A stretch of 64,000 nucleotides of DNA from the NCBI GenBank assembly GCA_903907995.1, contig CAIVQH010000041.1, forward strand, positions 1 to 64,000, in the 5' to 3' direction. The notes under the pieces were generated by a model. The model was not told where the DNA came from. It made no database searches and worked only from the letters and a program-made list of their open reading frames with translations. This DNA is from an uncultured Verrucomicrobiota bacterium (lineage in GTDB: Bacteria; Verrucomicrobiota; Verrucomicrobiia; Limisphaerales; UBA9464). Position numbers and translations under genes: made by a program. Shown piece by piece: positions 38,419-48,601 of the stretch; within the stretch, counting starts at the first letter, position 1, and each line of letters opens with the position of its first letter.

Positions 38419-39140
38419 ACGCCGGCAAGCGCCTCCATTCTCTTGGCCGCTCGGGGATTCGGGTTCACCTCATCCGCAGCGATCAGCCCGTCGCGGATGC
38501 GGATGATCCGGCGGGCGTGCTGCGCCACATCCTCCTCGTGCGTCACAACGATGATCGTGTTGCCCCGGCGCGAAAGCGTCTCGAACAGCCCCAGGATTTC
38601 CTCGCCGGTACGGGAGTCGAGGTTGCCGGTCGGCTCGTCGGCCAGGACGATGCTGGGGTTGTTCACCAGCGCCCGGGCCACCGCGACGCGCTGGCGCTGA
38701 CCACCGGAAAGCTCGTTCGGCTTGTGGTGCATGCGCTCCCCGAGGCCGACGTTGGTCAGCGCCTGGATCGCCTGTTCGCGGCGTTCGTCGGCCGGAATGC
38801 CGGCGTAGATGAGCGGCAGTTCCACATTATGCAGCGAGTCGGAACGCGGCAGGAGGTTGAAGCTCTGGAAGACGAAGCCGATCTCCCGGTTACGGACCTC
38901 GGCCAGCGCGTTGTCATCCATATGGGCGACGTTGGTGCCGTTCAGCTCGTAGTAGCCGCTTGAAGGGGAATCGAGGCAGCCCAGCAGGTTCATCAGCGTG
39001 GACTTGCCCGAGCCGGACGGCCCCATGATCGCGATATATTCGCCGCGCTCGATGGTCAGGCTGACCCCGCGCAGCGCATGGACGGTCTCGGTGCCCATCA
39101 CGTAGCGCCGCGTCAGGTCGTAGATCTGGATGAGAGGCAT
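38415..39140 (-). CDS. ABC transporter ATP-binding protein (MacB/LolD type)
   Basis: A 241-residue ATPase: Walker [11 protein letters not shown]-loop [11 protein letters not shown], signature [15 protein letters not shown], Walker [12 protein letters not shown] and the switch His in [14 protein letters not shown]. This is the MacB/LolD subgroup that drives FtsX-like permeases. It has a four-base overlap with the next gene and lies 132 bp after the adaptor gene, the gap holding a repeat. Confidence 0.93.
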   Translation of the reverse strand: MPLIQIYDLTRRYVMGTETVHALRGVSLTIERGEYIAIMGPSGSGKSTLMNLLGCLDSPSSGYYELNGTNVAHMDDNALAEVRNREIGFVFQSFNLLPRSDSLHNVELPLIYAGIPADERREQAIQALTNVGLGERMHHKPNELSGGQRQRVAVARALVNNPSIVLADEPTGNLDSRTGEEILGLFETLSRRGNTIIVVTHEEDVAQHARRIIRIRDGLIAADEVNPNPRAAKRMEALAGV

Positions 39141-39156
39141 GGGAAAGTGGCGAATG

Positions 39157-39270
39157 ACGAGTTTCGAATTTCGAATTCAGAATTCTTGATTCGAAATCTC
39201 AAGTACCCACGTGGCCACCGAAGTCCGGCGCTTCGGCATTCGAAACTCGAAATTTGAAACTCGAAATTTC
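39157..39270. repeat. TTTCGAATTTCGA inverted-pair repeat between adaptor and ATPase genes
   Basis: Units of GAGTTTCGAATTTCGAATTC (39158-39177) face reverse-complementary units near 39236-39270 (ATTCGAAACTCGAAATTTG and so on). Between them is a small hairpin, CCGAAG-CTTCGG. The AT-rich block contrasts with the genes around and splits the otherwise tight operon after the adaptor. Confidence 0.6.
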
Positions 39271-39272
39271 CT

Positions 39273-40661
39273 TCACTTTTTCTCCTCCGGCTTCGCATCT
39301 TTCTTGGTGTTGTCCACCTTCGCGGGCTTCTCGTCCTCGAGTTCGCGGGCGATGGCCTTGTAGCTGCCGGTGACGATTTCCTGCCCCTCGCTGACACCCT
39401 CCAGAATCTCGTAATAGGACTCATCGCTGATGCCGCGTTTGACCGGGATCATCTTGGCCTTGCCGTCCACCACGCTGAACACGACATCGATCGGCTTCGG
39501 CCCGGACTTGTCCTTCTTCTTGGTCAGGTCGGCCAATTCCTGGGCCAGATCCTTGTCCTCCCCCTTGGCCATCGGCATCGCCTTGTCCTCTTTCTTGGCT
39601 CCCTTGGGCAGCCGGGTGGTGACCGCCTGGATCGGCACGGTCAGCACGTTGGTTCGGTAGCGGGTCTCAATCTCGGCCGTGACGCTCATGCCGGGCAAAA
39701 AGTGGTCCTTGTCCGTGACCCGGATGCGCACCTCAAACTTGGTGGCCTCCGACTGGGTGTTGGCGGCAGTGGTCTTGGCGGAATTGGCGATCTGCGTGAC
39801 CACCCCGGCAAACTTGCGGTCGCGGAACGAATCCACCTCCAGCCGGGCTTTCTGATCCATCTGGACCAGTACCACGTCCACTTCGCCCACCTCGACCCGT
39901 GCCTCCATCTCATTGAGATCGGCCACGGTCATGATCTCAGTGCCGGCCATCATGCCGGTGCCCACGACACGTTCACCCTTCTCGGAACTCAGTTTGCTCA
40001 CCGTGCCATCGATCGGGCTGTAGATGGTGCACTTCAGGAGGTCCTCCTGGGTCTTCTTGCGGCTCTGTTTGGCCATCTCGGACTGATGCAAGGCATTGTC
40101 CACCTGCGCCTTGGCCACATCGAAGGCGGTGCGGAACTCATCATAGACGGACTCGCTCACCAGCTTCCGTTCAAAAAGTTCCTTGTTACGCTTGAATTCG
40201 GCCTCGGCCTTCGCCGCCTGCGCGATGGCGGTGGCGCGGCCGGATTCGGCCGACTGGTAGTTCGCCTCGGCGGAATCGCGGCTCGCGATGTAGGCGTCCT
40301 CCTTGATCTTCACCAGCAGGTCGCCCTTTTTGACCATCTGCCCCTCCTTGACCGGCAGCTCAATGATCTCGCCCGCGACTTCAGGGCTGATCTTCACCTG
40401 CAAGAAGGGCTGTATCTTCCCGGTCGCCGTGACGATCTCGGTGAGATTGCGCCGCATGACCTTCTCAGTCTGTACCGTGAGGGGCCTGGGTTTGTATTTC
40501 TGCCAGGCCATCACGCCACCGCCGGCTGCCAGCAGCAGGACGACGGGGATCAGCCAGAACAGCCACTTCGTTTGCTTTTTCTTGGAGAGGGTCATTTTGC
40601 CGCCCGAAGAACCCGGCGTGGCGGCTTTTGTTTCAGACGAAATGACGGGCGGTGAATCCAT
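39273..40661 (-). CDS. MacA/RND-type periplasmic adaptor protein
   Basis: A 462-residue membrane-fusion protein. A short cytoplasmic lead is followed by the membrane anchor WLFWLIPVVLLLAAGGGVMAW (about 34-54). Then come the barrel-sandwich entry VMRRNLTEIVTATGKIQPF, lipoyl half VKEGQMVKKGDLLVKI, an alpha-hairpin (about residues 125-215), and the beta-barrel and C-terminal parts. A charged KEDKAMPMAKGEDKDLAQELADL insertion near 375-400 and a Lys/Glu-rich tail are extra to MacA. An internal ATG at 40595 is a second possible start. It leads the minus-strand export operon; no TolC gene follows, so it may use the one at 41330. Confidence 0.9.
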   Translation of the reverse strand: MDSPPVISSETKAATPGSSGGKMTLSKKKQTKWLFWLIPVVLLLAAGGGVMAWQKYKPRPLTVQTEKVMRRNLTEIVTATGKIQPFLQVKISPEVAGEIIELPVKEGQMVKKGDLLVKIKEDAYIASRDSAEANYQSAESGRATAIAQAAKAEAEFKRNKELFERKLVSESVYDEFRTAFDVAKAQVDNALHQSEMAKQSRKKTQEDLLKCTIYSPIDGTVSKLSSEKGERVVGTGMMAGTEIMTVADLNEMEARVEVGEVDVVLVQMDQKARLEVDSFRDRKFAGVVTQIANSAKTTAANTQSEATKFEVRIRVTDKDHFLPGMSVTAEIETRYRTNVLTVPIQAVTTRLPKGAKKEDKAMPMAKGEDKDLAQELADLTKKKDKSGPKPIDVVFSVVDGKAKMIPVKRGISDESYYEILEGVSEGQEIVTGSYKAIARELEDEKPAKVDNTKKDAKPEEKK

Positions 40662-40785
40662 GGGATGAAATGACTTTGCTCACCGTGGTTGGCTCGATAA
40701 TTCAAGTCAAGCAGGACAGGCTGCTAATAGCGCTTGGACCAGCAAGACTTGTCGTCGTCACGACTCCCGTTACCTTGCCGGCACG

Positions 40786-41271
40786 ATGACCTTCCGCTTT
40801 GTTGCCCGGCTTTTCGCGGCCCTCTGCCTGATCGGCCTGCTGGCCGGCTGCGCCACCACTCGGGACGACGGTGACTTTGATGTGACAATGGTCAGCGTCC
40901 GTTCGGCCACCGGTGCCGAAGGCGAGGTGTCGCTGGCCTTCACGCTGCGTTTGCAAAACGCCTCCCCCGCCCCGGTCTCGGTCGATGGCGCCGCACATAA
41001 AATCTATCTCAACGGTGTCTATATCGGCCAAGGCCTGACCAACGAGCGCGTGGACATTCCGCGCCTGGCCACCGCGACCCAGCAGGTCACCGTCAATCTC
41101 AGCACCTTCCGCCTCGCCTGGGCCCTGTCCAAGGTGTATCGGACGCAAAAGGCGGACTACCGCGTGGAGAGCACGATCTACGCGGCCGAAGGTGGCCGTA
41201 CCCGTCGAATCCGCGCGCACAAGGAAGGTGGGGTGGACCTGAACGAACTCGCCGTACCCGCGGGAAAGTGA
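40786..41271 (+). CDS. LEA type 2 / WHy-domain lipoprotein
   Basis: A 161-residue protein with a lipoprotein signal (MTFRFVARLFAALCLIGLLAGC, lipobox LAGC). The rest fits the Water-stress/hypersensitive-response (LEA_2) fold: EVSLAFTLRLQNASPAPVSVD followed by HKIYLNGVYIGQGLTNE and a closing strand rich in Thr and Val. Such domains are found in periplasmic envelope proteins. It is 58 bp before a TolC-like gene and probably shares its promoter, placing it with the plus-strand export system. Confidence 0.82.
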   Translation: MTFRFVARLFAALCLIGLLAGCATTRDDGDFDVTMVSVRSATGAEGEVSLAFTLRLQNASPAPVSVDGAAHKIYLNGVYIGQGLTNERVDIPRLATATQQVTVNLSTFRLAWALSKVYRTQKADYRVESTIYAAEGGRTRRIRAHKEGGVDLNELAVPAGK

Positions 41272-41329
41272 CCGCCGAAACCATTCGGGCGGTCCGGAAT
41301 TTTACCCGCGCCTTTTCCCGATAACATGT

Positions 41330-43114
41330 TTGAACGCGGGAGGGGCTGTGGTAGTCCATCAGGCCCGTCCCCCAGTGAAGTATCAGCCCTCAACCCGGAC
41401 CGCGACCATTCTGGCCGGGCTGGCCCTTGCCCTGTTGGTATCTGGCTGCTCGGCAAAATACTGGAAGCATTCGGCCGACGCGGAGTCCGCCCAGCTCATC
41501 CGGGAGAAGATGCCATCGGTGCCCAACATGGACACCAATTTCACGATCGAGCCCCAACCGCCAATCGTGCTGGATGCCCTGCCGATCGCCACCGAGCCGG
41601 AGGAGTTTTTGGGCATCGAGGGCGCGACCGAGCGGGGAGCCAAAGTCCTTCCGTTGCTTACGGCCCTGGAAATCGCCATCACGCAAAGCCGCGATTACCA
41701 GCTCCAGAAGGAGCAGCTTTACCTGCAGTCCCTGCAACTGGCCCTGGAACGGCACCAGTACCGCCCCCTGTTCAGCGGCCGGGTCAGCGGCACCTACCAG
41801 ACCCAGTCGATCCCCACCGACAAGATCGAGGTCGTGGTGGACGCCATCACCGGGCAGCCCAAGACCGTCATTGAAAGCGACGCCCTGCTGGTAGACCAGA
41901 GCCTCGTGTCGGCCAACGGCGCCATAAGCGGCAGCCTGCTCCTGGCGACCGGGGCCCGGCTGACCACCGCCTTCACCACGGATTTTCTGCGTTTCCTCAC
42001 CGGCGACCCGATGCCGGCCGCCACTGCCAGCGCTGTGGGCCAGATCACGCAGCCGCTGTTTCGTGGCGCAGGCTACAAGGCCACGATGGAAAACCTGACC
42101 CAATCCGAACGGGACCTCCTCTATGCACTGCGGCGCTTTGCGGCCTACCGCAAGGACTTCGCGGTGCGCATTGCCAGCGACTATTACGCGGTGCTGCAGG
42201 CCCGCGACACCGTGCGGAATGCCTGGGCCGATCTCCGCCGCTCCCGGGACAACGTCCGGCGCGAACAGGCGTTTGCCGACGAGGGGCAGCGCCCACTCGC
42301 TTCCCTCGACCAGTTCAAACAGGCCGAACTGAAGTCCGAGACCGGCTGGGTGGATGCCCTGCGGAACTACCGCGAGGCGCTCGACCGCTTCAAGATCACC
42401 CTTGGCCTGCCCATTGAGACCCGGCTGGTCCTGGATGACCGCGAGCTGACCCAGCTCCGTATTCTTGACCCGGGCCTGAAACAGGACGAAGCGGTCCGGG
42501 CGGCGCTGGTCATGCGGCTGGATCTCCGCAACACGCGCGACCAGGCCGAGGACGCCACCCGGCGCATCGACGTCGCCAAAAACGGCCTGCTCCCCCAGGT
42601 GGACCTCGTGGCCCGCGCGAGCATGGACAACAGCCAGAACGGGAATGTCACGCTGCCCGATCCGAAGCGTTACCGCTGGAGCGCCGGGCTGGACATTGAC
42701 CTTCCCCTTGACCGCAAGGCCGAACGCAACAGCTACCGGGCGTCCCTGATCGCCGCCGAGCAGGCCAAACGGCAGCTCGCGCTGGCCGAAGACCAGCTGA
42801 AGCTCCAGGTGGCGAGCGATCTCCGGGCCCTGGAGCAGGCCCGCCGGAATTTCGAAAACGCGGAACTGAGTGTGACGCTCGGCGAACGGCGTGTGGAGGA
42901 ACAGACCATGCGGATGCAGCTGGGCCGCGGTGTCACGCGCGACATGCTCGACGCCCAGGCCGACCTGAACTCCGCCCGCAATGCCCGTACCTCCACGCTC
43001 GTCGGCCATACCATCGCCCGGCTCAACTTCTGGCGCGACCTGGGCCTGCTGTACATCAAGGATAACGGTTCCTGGGAAAACCTGCCCACCATGGCTCCCA
43101 CCCCAAAATCATGA
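41330..43114 (+). CDS. TolC-family outer-membrane efflux protein
   Basis: Up to 594 residues with the TTG start at 41330; GTG codons at 41348 and 41375 are alternatives. The lipoprotein-like signal ILAGLALALLVSGC follows shortly after. The TolC tandem is visible: LTALEIAITQSRDYQLQKEQ and later EDATRRIDVAKNGLLPQVDLVA, long helical stretches (QARDTVRNAWADLRRSRDNV; RALEQARRNFENAELSVTLG) and a beta-barrel segment (PDPKRYRWSAGLDIDLPLDR). It is the outer-membrane duct of a tripartite exporter. It overlaps the adaptor gene by four bases. Confidence 0.9.
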   Translation: MNAGGAVVVHQARPPVKYQPSTRTATILAGLALALLVSGCSAKYWKHSADAESAQLIREKMPSVPNMDTNFTIEPQPPIVLDALPIATEPEEFLGIEGATERGAKVLPLLTALEIAITQSRDYQLQKEQLYLQSLQLALERHQYRPLFSGRVSGTYQTQSIPTDKIEVVVDAITGQPKTVIESDALLVDQSLVSANGAISGSLLLATGARLTTAFTTDFLRFLTGDPMPAATASAVGQITQPLFRGAGYKATMENLTQSERDLLYALRRFAAYRKDFAVRIASDYYAVLQARDTVRNAWADLRRSRDNVRREQAFADEGQRPLASLDQFKQAELKSETGWVDALRNYREALDRFKITLGLPIETRLVLDDRELTQLRILDPGLKQDEAVRAALVMRLDLRNTRDQAEDATRRIDVAKNGLLPQVDLVARASMDNSQNGNVTLPDPKRYRWSAGLDIDLPLDRKAERNSYRASLIAAEQAKRQLALAEDQLKLQVASDLRALEQARRNFENAELSVTLGERRVEEQTMRMQLGRGVTRDMLDAQADLNSARNARTSTLVGHTIARLNFWRDLGLLYIKDNGSWENLPTMAPTPKS

Positions 43115-44796
43115 AACTCCCCGCCCTGCTCCGTTCGCGACCGCGCTGGCAGCTTGCCGTCGGCGGCGTGGTGCTGCTCTGGCTGCTCTGGCTGGTCTTC
43201 CAGCCCGCCAAGACCACCAGCGACAACATCGTCATCACCGCCCGGCGCGGACCGCTGGACATCAAGGTGCTCGTGGGCGGCAGCATCGAGGCGCTGGAGT
43301 CGCAGGAGCTGCATTCCGAGGTGCGCGGCGAGCCGGTGAAGATTCTGAAGATCGTGGACGAGGGCTATCAGGTCACCGAGGACGACGTGAAAACCAACAA
43401 GGTGCTGGTGGAGCTGGACGCCTCGAAACTGAAACAGCAGTTCGTCAACCAGGACATCACGTTCCAAAGCACCGTTTCCGGCCTCACCGAGGCGCAGCAG
43501 GGCTACGAGATCCAGCTCAACCTGAACCATACGGACATCAAGGCCGCGGAACAGAAGGCGCGTTTCGCCCTGATGGACCTTGAGAAATATGTCGGCGCGA
43601 GGATCAGCGGTGAAATCATCACCCGGCTCGGCCTCCGCGAGGACCTGCTGACGAGCACCAACGCGCCCACCAACAGCCTCGTCGGGGCCGTGGATTTTTC
43701 CGCCTATGCCAAGGAGGGGTCGCTCGACGACGGCGCGGCCAAACAGGAGCTGCGGAAGCGCGGTGACGAGCTGCTCGTCGCCAAGACGACGCTGGGTCAG
43801 GCCCAGACCAAGCTGACCGGCACAACCCGGCTCTTTGAAAAGGGCTTCGTCACCAAGAGTGAGCTGGAAAGCGACCAGATTGCCGCCGAACAGGCCCGCC
43901 TCAAAGTCGATGCCGCCGCCACCGCAGTAGACCTCTTCGTGCGTTACGAGTTTCCGAAGACGGCGGAGGAGACCCTGGGAAAATACGACGAAGCCTTGCA
44001 GGGGCTGATCCGCGCCCGCAAGGAGGCAGTCTCCAAGCTCGCCCAGGCCGAGGCGAAGCTGAAGGGCGCGCAGGGCCGCTATGAGATTGAGAAGCAAAAC
44101 CGCGATGAGCTGGCCGACCAGATCAAGAAGTGCCTGCTCTACGCGAAGACCCCGGGCCTGGCGGTTTACGGCGGCGGCAACCAGCGCTTCTACTGGGGCA
44201 ACCAGGAACGCATCGCGGTCGGTTCCCAGGTTTTCGAGCGACAGGCAATCATCACGATCCCCGACCCGAAAAAGATGGGCGTGAATGTCGGCATCCACGA
44301 GTCGCACATCAAGAAGGTGAAGAAAGGGCAGACGGTGAAGATCACTGCGGATGCCTTCCCGGACGATCCGCTCACCGGCGAGATCACCAAGGTGGGCGTG
44401 CTGCCCGATTCGGAAAACCGCTGGATGAATCCCGACATGAAGCTCTACACGACGACCATCGCCATCGCCGGCACCCGCGAATGGCTGAAGCCAGGCATGA
44501 GCGCCAAGATCGAGATCATGGTGCAGCGCCTCGACGACGTCGTGTACGTGCCGATCCAGGCGGTCACCCAGCGCGATGGCAAAACGGTCGTGTTCAAGCC
44601 GGGACGCAAGCCGAAACCCGTGGCGGTGGAGGCAGGCCAGTTCACCGACGAATTCATTGAGATCAAGCAGGGGCTGAAGGAAGGCGAAGCCGTCCTGCTC
44701 CGCGTCCCGGACAGTGAAAAATCCGACGGCGAAAACCGGAAGGCCGAGGAGCCCAAGCCCGCCGCCGCGCCCGCCAAGCAGACGGCCAGCCGATGA
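43111..44796 (+). CDS. HlyD/RND-type periplasmic adaptor, long form
   Basis: A 561-residue membrane-fusion protein, clearly longer than the 350-450 typical of MacA. It has a single N-terminal anchor (VVLLWLLWLVFQ, about 21-32), a barrel-sandwich entry ITARRGPLDIKVLVGGSIEA, a long two-part helical hairpin (about 120-345) interrupted near residue 180-210, then the lipoyl half around YAKTPGLAVYGGG and the barrel (MGVNVGIHESHIKKVKKGQT). The tail is Pro/Ala/Lys-rich. It overlaps the TolC-like gene (ATGA), so both are coupled. Confidence 0.88.
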   Translation: MKLPALLRSRPRWQLAVGGVVLLWLLWLVFQPAKTTSDNIVITARRGPLDIKVLVGGSIEALESQELHSEVRGEPVKILKIVDEGYQVTEDDVKTNKVLVELDASKLKQQFVNQDITFQSTVSGLTEAQQGYEIQLNLNHTDIKAAEQKARFALMDLEKYVGARISGEIITRLGLREDLLTSTNAPTNSLVGAVDFSAYAKEGSLDDGAAKQELRKRGDELLVAKTTLGQAQTKLTGTTRLFEKGFVTKSELESDQIAAEQARLKVDAAATAVDLFVRYEFPKTAEETLGKYDEALQGLIRARKEAVSKLAQAEAKLKGAQGRYEIEKQNRDELADQIKKCLLYAKTPGLAVYGGGNQRFYWGNQERIAVGSQVFERQAIITIPDPKKMGVNVGIHESHIKKVKKGQTVKITADAFPDDPLTGEITKVGVLPDSENRWMNPDMKLYTTTIAIAGTREWLKPGMSAKIEIMVQRLDDVVYVPIQAVTQRDGKTVVFKPGRKPKPVAVEAGQFTDEFIEIKQGLKEGEAVLLRVPDSEKSDGENRKAEEPKPAAAPAKQTASR

Positions 44797-44821
44797 AACC
44801 GGACCGACGGTGATCACCGCC

Positions 44822-45510
<689 letters not shown>

Positions 45511-45514
<4 letters not shown>

Positions 45515-46815
45515 CCGCTCGCCTCCAATCCCTCTTCTCCTCGCGGCTGAAGCGCTCCATCCGACTCGGCCTGCGTTCGCTCTGGCTGCACCGGCTGCGT
45601 TCGCTGCTCACGATGCTCGGCATCGTCTTCGGCGTCTGCTCCGTGATCGCGATGCTGGCCATCGGCGAGGGGGCGAGCTTCGAGGCGCAGGAGCAGATCA
45701 AGAACCTCGGCTCGCAAAACATCATCCTGCGCAGCGTGAAGCCGCCCGAGGACCAGAAGGTCTCGAACAACCAGAACAACTTCACCCTCGATTACGGCCT
45801 TAAGTACGAGGACATCTCCCGCATCCAGGCAACCATTCCGGGCGTCACGACCATCGTGCCGGCGCGCGTGATGCGCGAATACGTCTGGAACATCACCCTG
45901 CGCGTGGATGCCGAAGTGGTCGGTACCGTGTCGTGGTATCCCGCCATGCGGAACCATCGCGTCGCCTCCGGCCGCTTTTTCACCGAGACCGACCAGCTGG
46001 CGGCCGAGAACGTCTGTGCCCTCGGGGCCGAGATGGCCCAGCGGCTTTTCCCGATGGAAGAACCGCTCGGCAAGACCGTGCGCATCGGCGAGCAGTATTA
46101 CCGCGTCATCGGCGTGATGGAAGCGCTCACCAAGGCCAAAACGGACGACACCGGTCAGTCTTCCACCCAGCAGGCCGTCGATCGCATGTTCATCCCCTTG
46201 GAAACCGCCAAACGCCGTTACGGGGAAGTGCTCTTCAAGCGGCGCAGCGGCAGCTTCGAGCGGGAACGCGTGGCGCTCCACGAGGTCACCGTGAAGGTCG
46301 AGGACCCCGAGCAGGTCGTGGCCGTATCGCTCGCCGTTAAGGATCTCATGGAGCGGAACCACAAGAAGAAGGATTACGACGTGGTCGTGCCGCTGGAACT
46401 CCTGCGCCAGAAGGAGAAGACCAAGCGCATCTTCAACATCGTGCTCGGCTCCATTGCCGCCATTTCGCTGCTCGTCGGGGGCATCGGCATCATGAACATC
46501 ATGCTGGCGAACGTGACCGAACGGACCCGCGAAATCGGCATCCGGCGCGCGCTCGGCGCGAAGCGCAAGGACATCGTCACCCAGTTCCTCATCGAGGCGG
46601 TGCTGCTCAGCGGTGCGGGAGGCGCCCTCGGAGTCCTGCTCGGCGTCGCGATCCCTTTCGTCGTCTCCTCCTTCGCCGGCATGAAGACGATCATCACACC
46701 CCTTTCGCCCATCGCCGCCTTCACCATTTCGGCCTTGGTCGGCGTGATCTTCGGGCTCTACCCCGCACTGCGCGCCGCCAAGATGGATCCGGTCGAGGCG
46801 CTGCGGCATGAGTAG
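45511..46815 (+). CDS. MacB-like ABC transporter permease
   Basis: A 434-residue permease starting with GTG that overlaps the ATPase stop. First helix LRSLLTMLGIVFGVCSVIAMLAIGEGA, a periplasmic domain (about 60-290), and three C-terminal helices with the coupling segment MLANVTERTREIGIRRALGAK and the end LYPALRAAKMDPVEALRHE. With the adaptor, ATPase and TolC-like genes directly upstream it completes a tripartite export system. A perfect 23-bp hairpin begins five bases after the stop. Confidence 0.92.
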
Positions 46816-46820
46816 CCGCA

Positions 46821-46890
46821 GAGCGCCGGTCTCCGACCCGGCGCGGTTCGTCCCCCACAAACCTCCACGCCGGGTCGGAGACCGGCGCTC
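46821..46890. repeat. Perfect 23-bp inverted repeat after the export operon
   Basis: Bases 46821-46843 are the exact reverse complement of 46868-46890, with a 24-base loop. The arm contains CCGGTCTCCGACCCGG. The position directly after the last operon gene would allow it to stop transcription, but the long exact arms and lack of a T-tract look more like a mobile or dispersed repeat. Confidence 0.75.
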
Positions 46891-46961
46891 CATCTCCCAG
46901 CCAAGTCCCTAGTCGGCGTACGGCTTGTCAGCTCTTCCCTCGTTGATATTCTCTGCCTCCC

Positions 46962-47642
46962 TTGAAATTGAAATCACTCAGTCAGTTCGCCCTCATCACA
47001 GCCGCCTGTACCCTGCTGGCCCATGGCCTCTTCACCGCCCAGGCGGCTGACAGCCCGTTCGGCGGGCTCGGTGCCGCCGTCACGGAAGCGGGCAAGGCCT
47101 CGCTGGCCAGTCTCGGCACGCAGTTCACCCAGGCGGCGTCCGCGTCGTCGGACAAGGTGCTCGGTCCCCTGGGCAGCGATCTCGTGAGCAAATACACCGC
47201 GCTCGACCAGTCGCTGAGCGCGGGCAGCGCGCTGAAGGGCCAGCTTACCGGTACGTTGCAGTCGCTCCTGGGTGGCAAAGATTCCGCCGCGCTCAGCACC
47301 GTCTTCGCGCTCTCGCAGGCCGCCAACCTCACCGATTCACAGAAAGGCCTCGTGAAGGAGGCCGGCAATCTGACCACCGCGTACGTGGTGCAGCGTAACT
47401 TCGCCTCTCTCGATGGCGCGTCAGGCGACGTCGCCACGATCGTGAACTCCCTCCGCAAGGGTGAGGTCGCCCCCGCCGTCCCCGCGATCCAGAAAGTCGC
47501 CCAGAACGCCAACCTGACCGTTCCCCAAAAGGCCCTCATCGGCTCGGTCGCCGACAAGTACGCCCCCGGCCTGCGCAAGGCAAAGGACAGCCTGCAGCAG
47601 GGCATCCAGGGCATCAAAAGCCTGCCGGGATTCGGGAAATGA
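46962..47642 (+). CDS. Secreted helical protein of unknown function
   Basis: A 226-residue protein starting with TTG. It has a signal peptide (FALITAACTLLAHGLFTAQA) and then an alanine/serine/leucine-rich, mainly helical body without domains I know (for example SALKGQLTGTLQSLLGGKDS and VPAIQKVAQNANLTVPQKAL). There are no Cys after the signal. No metal or catalytic pattern is visible. It is transcribed alone between two repeat-bearing gaps. Exported location is the only call supported. Confidence 0.7.
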   Translation: MKLKSLSQFALITAACTLLAHGLFTAQAADSPFGGLGAAVTEAGKASLASLGTQFTQAASASSDKVLGPLGSDLVSKYTALDQSLSAGSALKGQLTGTLQSLLGGKDSAALSTVFALSQAANLTDSQKGLVKEAGNLTTAYVVQRNFASLDGASGDVATIVNSLRKGEVAPAVPAIQKVAQNANLTVPQKALIGSVADKYAPGLRKAKDSLQQGIQGIKSLPGFGK

Positions 47643-47662
47643 CGGGGCGAGGAAAATTCTTC

Positions 47663-47740
47663 AACCGCTAATCTGCGCTAATTGACACTGATAAATTTTC
47701 GGCTCAGGACTCCATTTTAATCAGTGTCGATCAGCGGTTC
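47663..47740. repeat. Inverted-pair intergenic repeat with AACCGCT/GACACTGAT arms
   Basis: AACCGCT (47663-47669) with GACACTGAT a few bases later is answered on the other strand by ATCAGTGTC and AGCGGTT ending near 47739. The arms align with a small gap. It lies between the secreted protein gene and the convergent repair gene. Confidence 0.6.
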
Positions 47741-47789
47741 TCTTTCCTTTGTTCCTTGGTTTCTTCGTTGTTCATCTCATCCAACTCCC

Positions 47790-48584
47790 TCACAGGTTCC
47801 GCTGCCCGCGCTTGGTGATGTAAGCCGTTTCCCGGGTCGGGCTCTCCTTCGACCAGCGACGGCATAGCCGCATGACCCACCAGGGCGCGCTCTTGCCTAC
47901 GTCATTTAGCCAGTTGGCGACGGAGTTCTGCACGTAGCGCGACGCGTCGGACCGCAGCGGCTCCAAGATTGGCTCACCCAGCTCCGGATGTTTCCGAAGT
48001 TCGGGAATGGGCGGACACCAGACGCCTTTGGGACGCGTGATTTCCGAGGCAAAGCGCCGGAGATTTGGCGAGGCTTCGTGACTCCAGGCGGCCAGGAGGA
48101 CGAGCGCTTTATCCAGTTCGGCGATCACACAGGTCCGCAAGCCCATCCACGCCATCTCACGCACGCCGGGGTGCGCGTCATCGGCAAAGGGCCGGATCAG
48201 TTCCAGCCGCCGAGTCAGCGGCAGCTCCGGCACCAGGCCGACCGCCAGTGCCGCCCATTGACGTACCGTGTCGGACCCGTGCCCGCCAAAACGGCCAATG
48301 GCCTTCTCCCCATGGGTTTCCAACAACAGGCGGGCACCGGTGTTCATCCGCTCTTTCACCCCGCCCGTCCGCAGTTCATTGGCCCGGTGGGAATGTTCCG
48401 GCACGACATGTTGCCAGAGCTCGCCGAAATCCATCGCCAGCCATTCCGCCAACGTACGGGCCTCGATTTCTCCTCGGTTCATCTGCCGCAGGATCTCGGG
48501 CGGGATATCCTCGCGCCGTCGCGCTCCTTTGCGGGGAGCGGTTGCCCCCACTTTAACTTCCACAGGTTTGTTGGCAGCGGGCAT
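47790..48584 (-). CDS. DNA alkylation repair protein (AlkC/AlkD-like HEAT fold)
   Basis: A 264-residue HEAT-like helical protein. The core shows repeats around GGHGSDTVRQWAALAVGLV, FADDAHPGVREMAWMGLRT and SHEASPNLRRFASEITRPKG, then the typical LRSDASRYVQNSVANWLNDV and the end WSKESPTRETAYITKRGQRNL seen in DNA-alkylation-repair (AlkD/AlkC superfamily) proteins. A basic N-terminal leader (APRKGARRRED) precedes it. Family members remove bulky or 3-methyl purine adducts. The call is good at the superfamily level. Confidence 0.85.
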   Translation of the reverse strand: MPAANKPVEVKVGATAPRKGARRREDIPPEILRQMNRGEIEARTLAEWLAMDFGELWQHVVPEHSHRANELRTGGVKERMNTGARLLLETHGEKAIGRFGGHGSDTVRQWAALAVGLVPELPLTRRLELIRPFADDAHPGVREMAWMGLRTCVIAELDKALVLLAAWSHEASPNLRRFASEITRPKGVWCPPIPELRKHPELGEPILEPLRSDASRYVQNSVANWLNDVGKSAPWWVMRLCRRWSKESPTRETAYITKRGQRNL

Positions 48585-48601
48585 GGGTTACCGGGCCGGC
48601 C

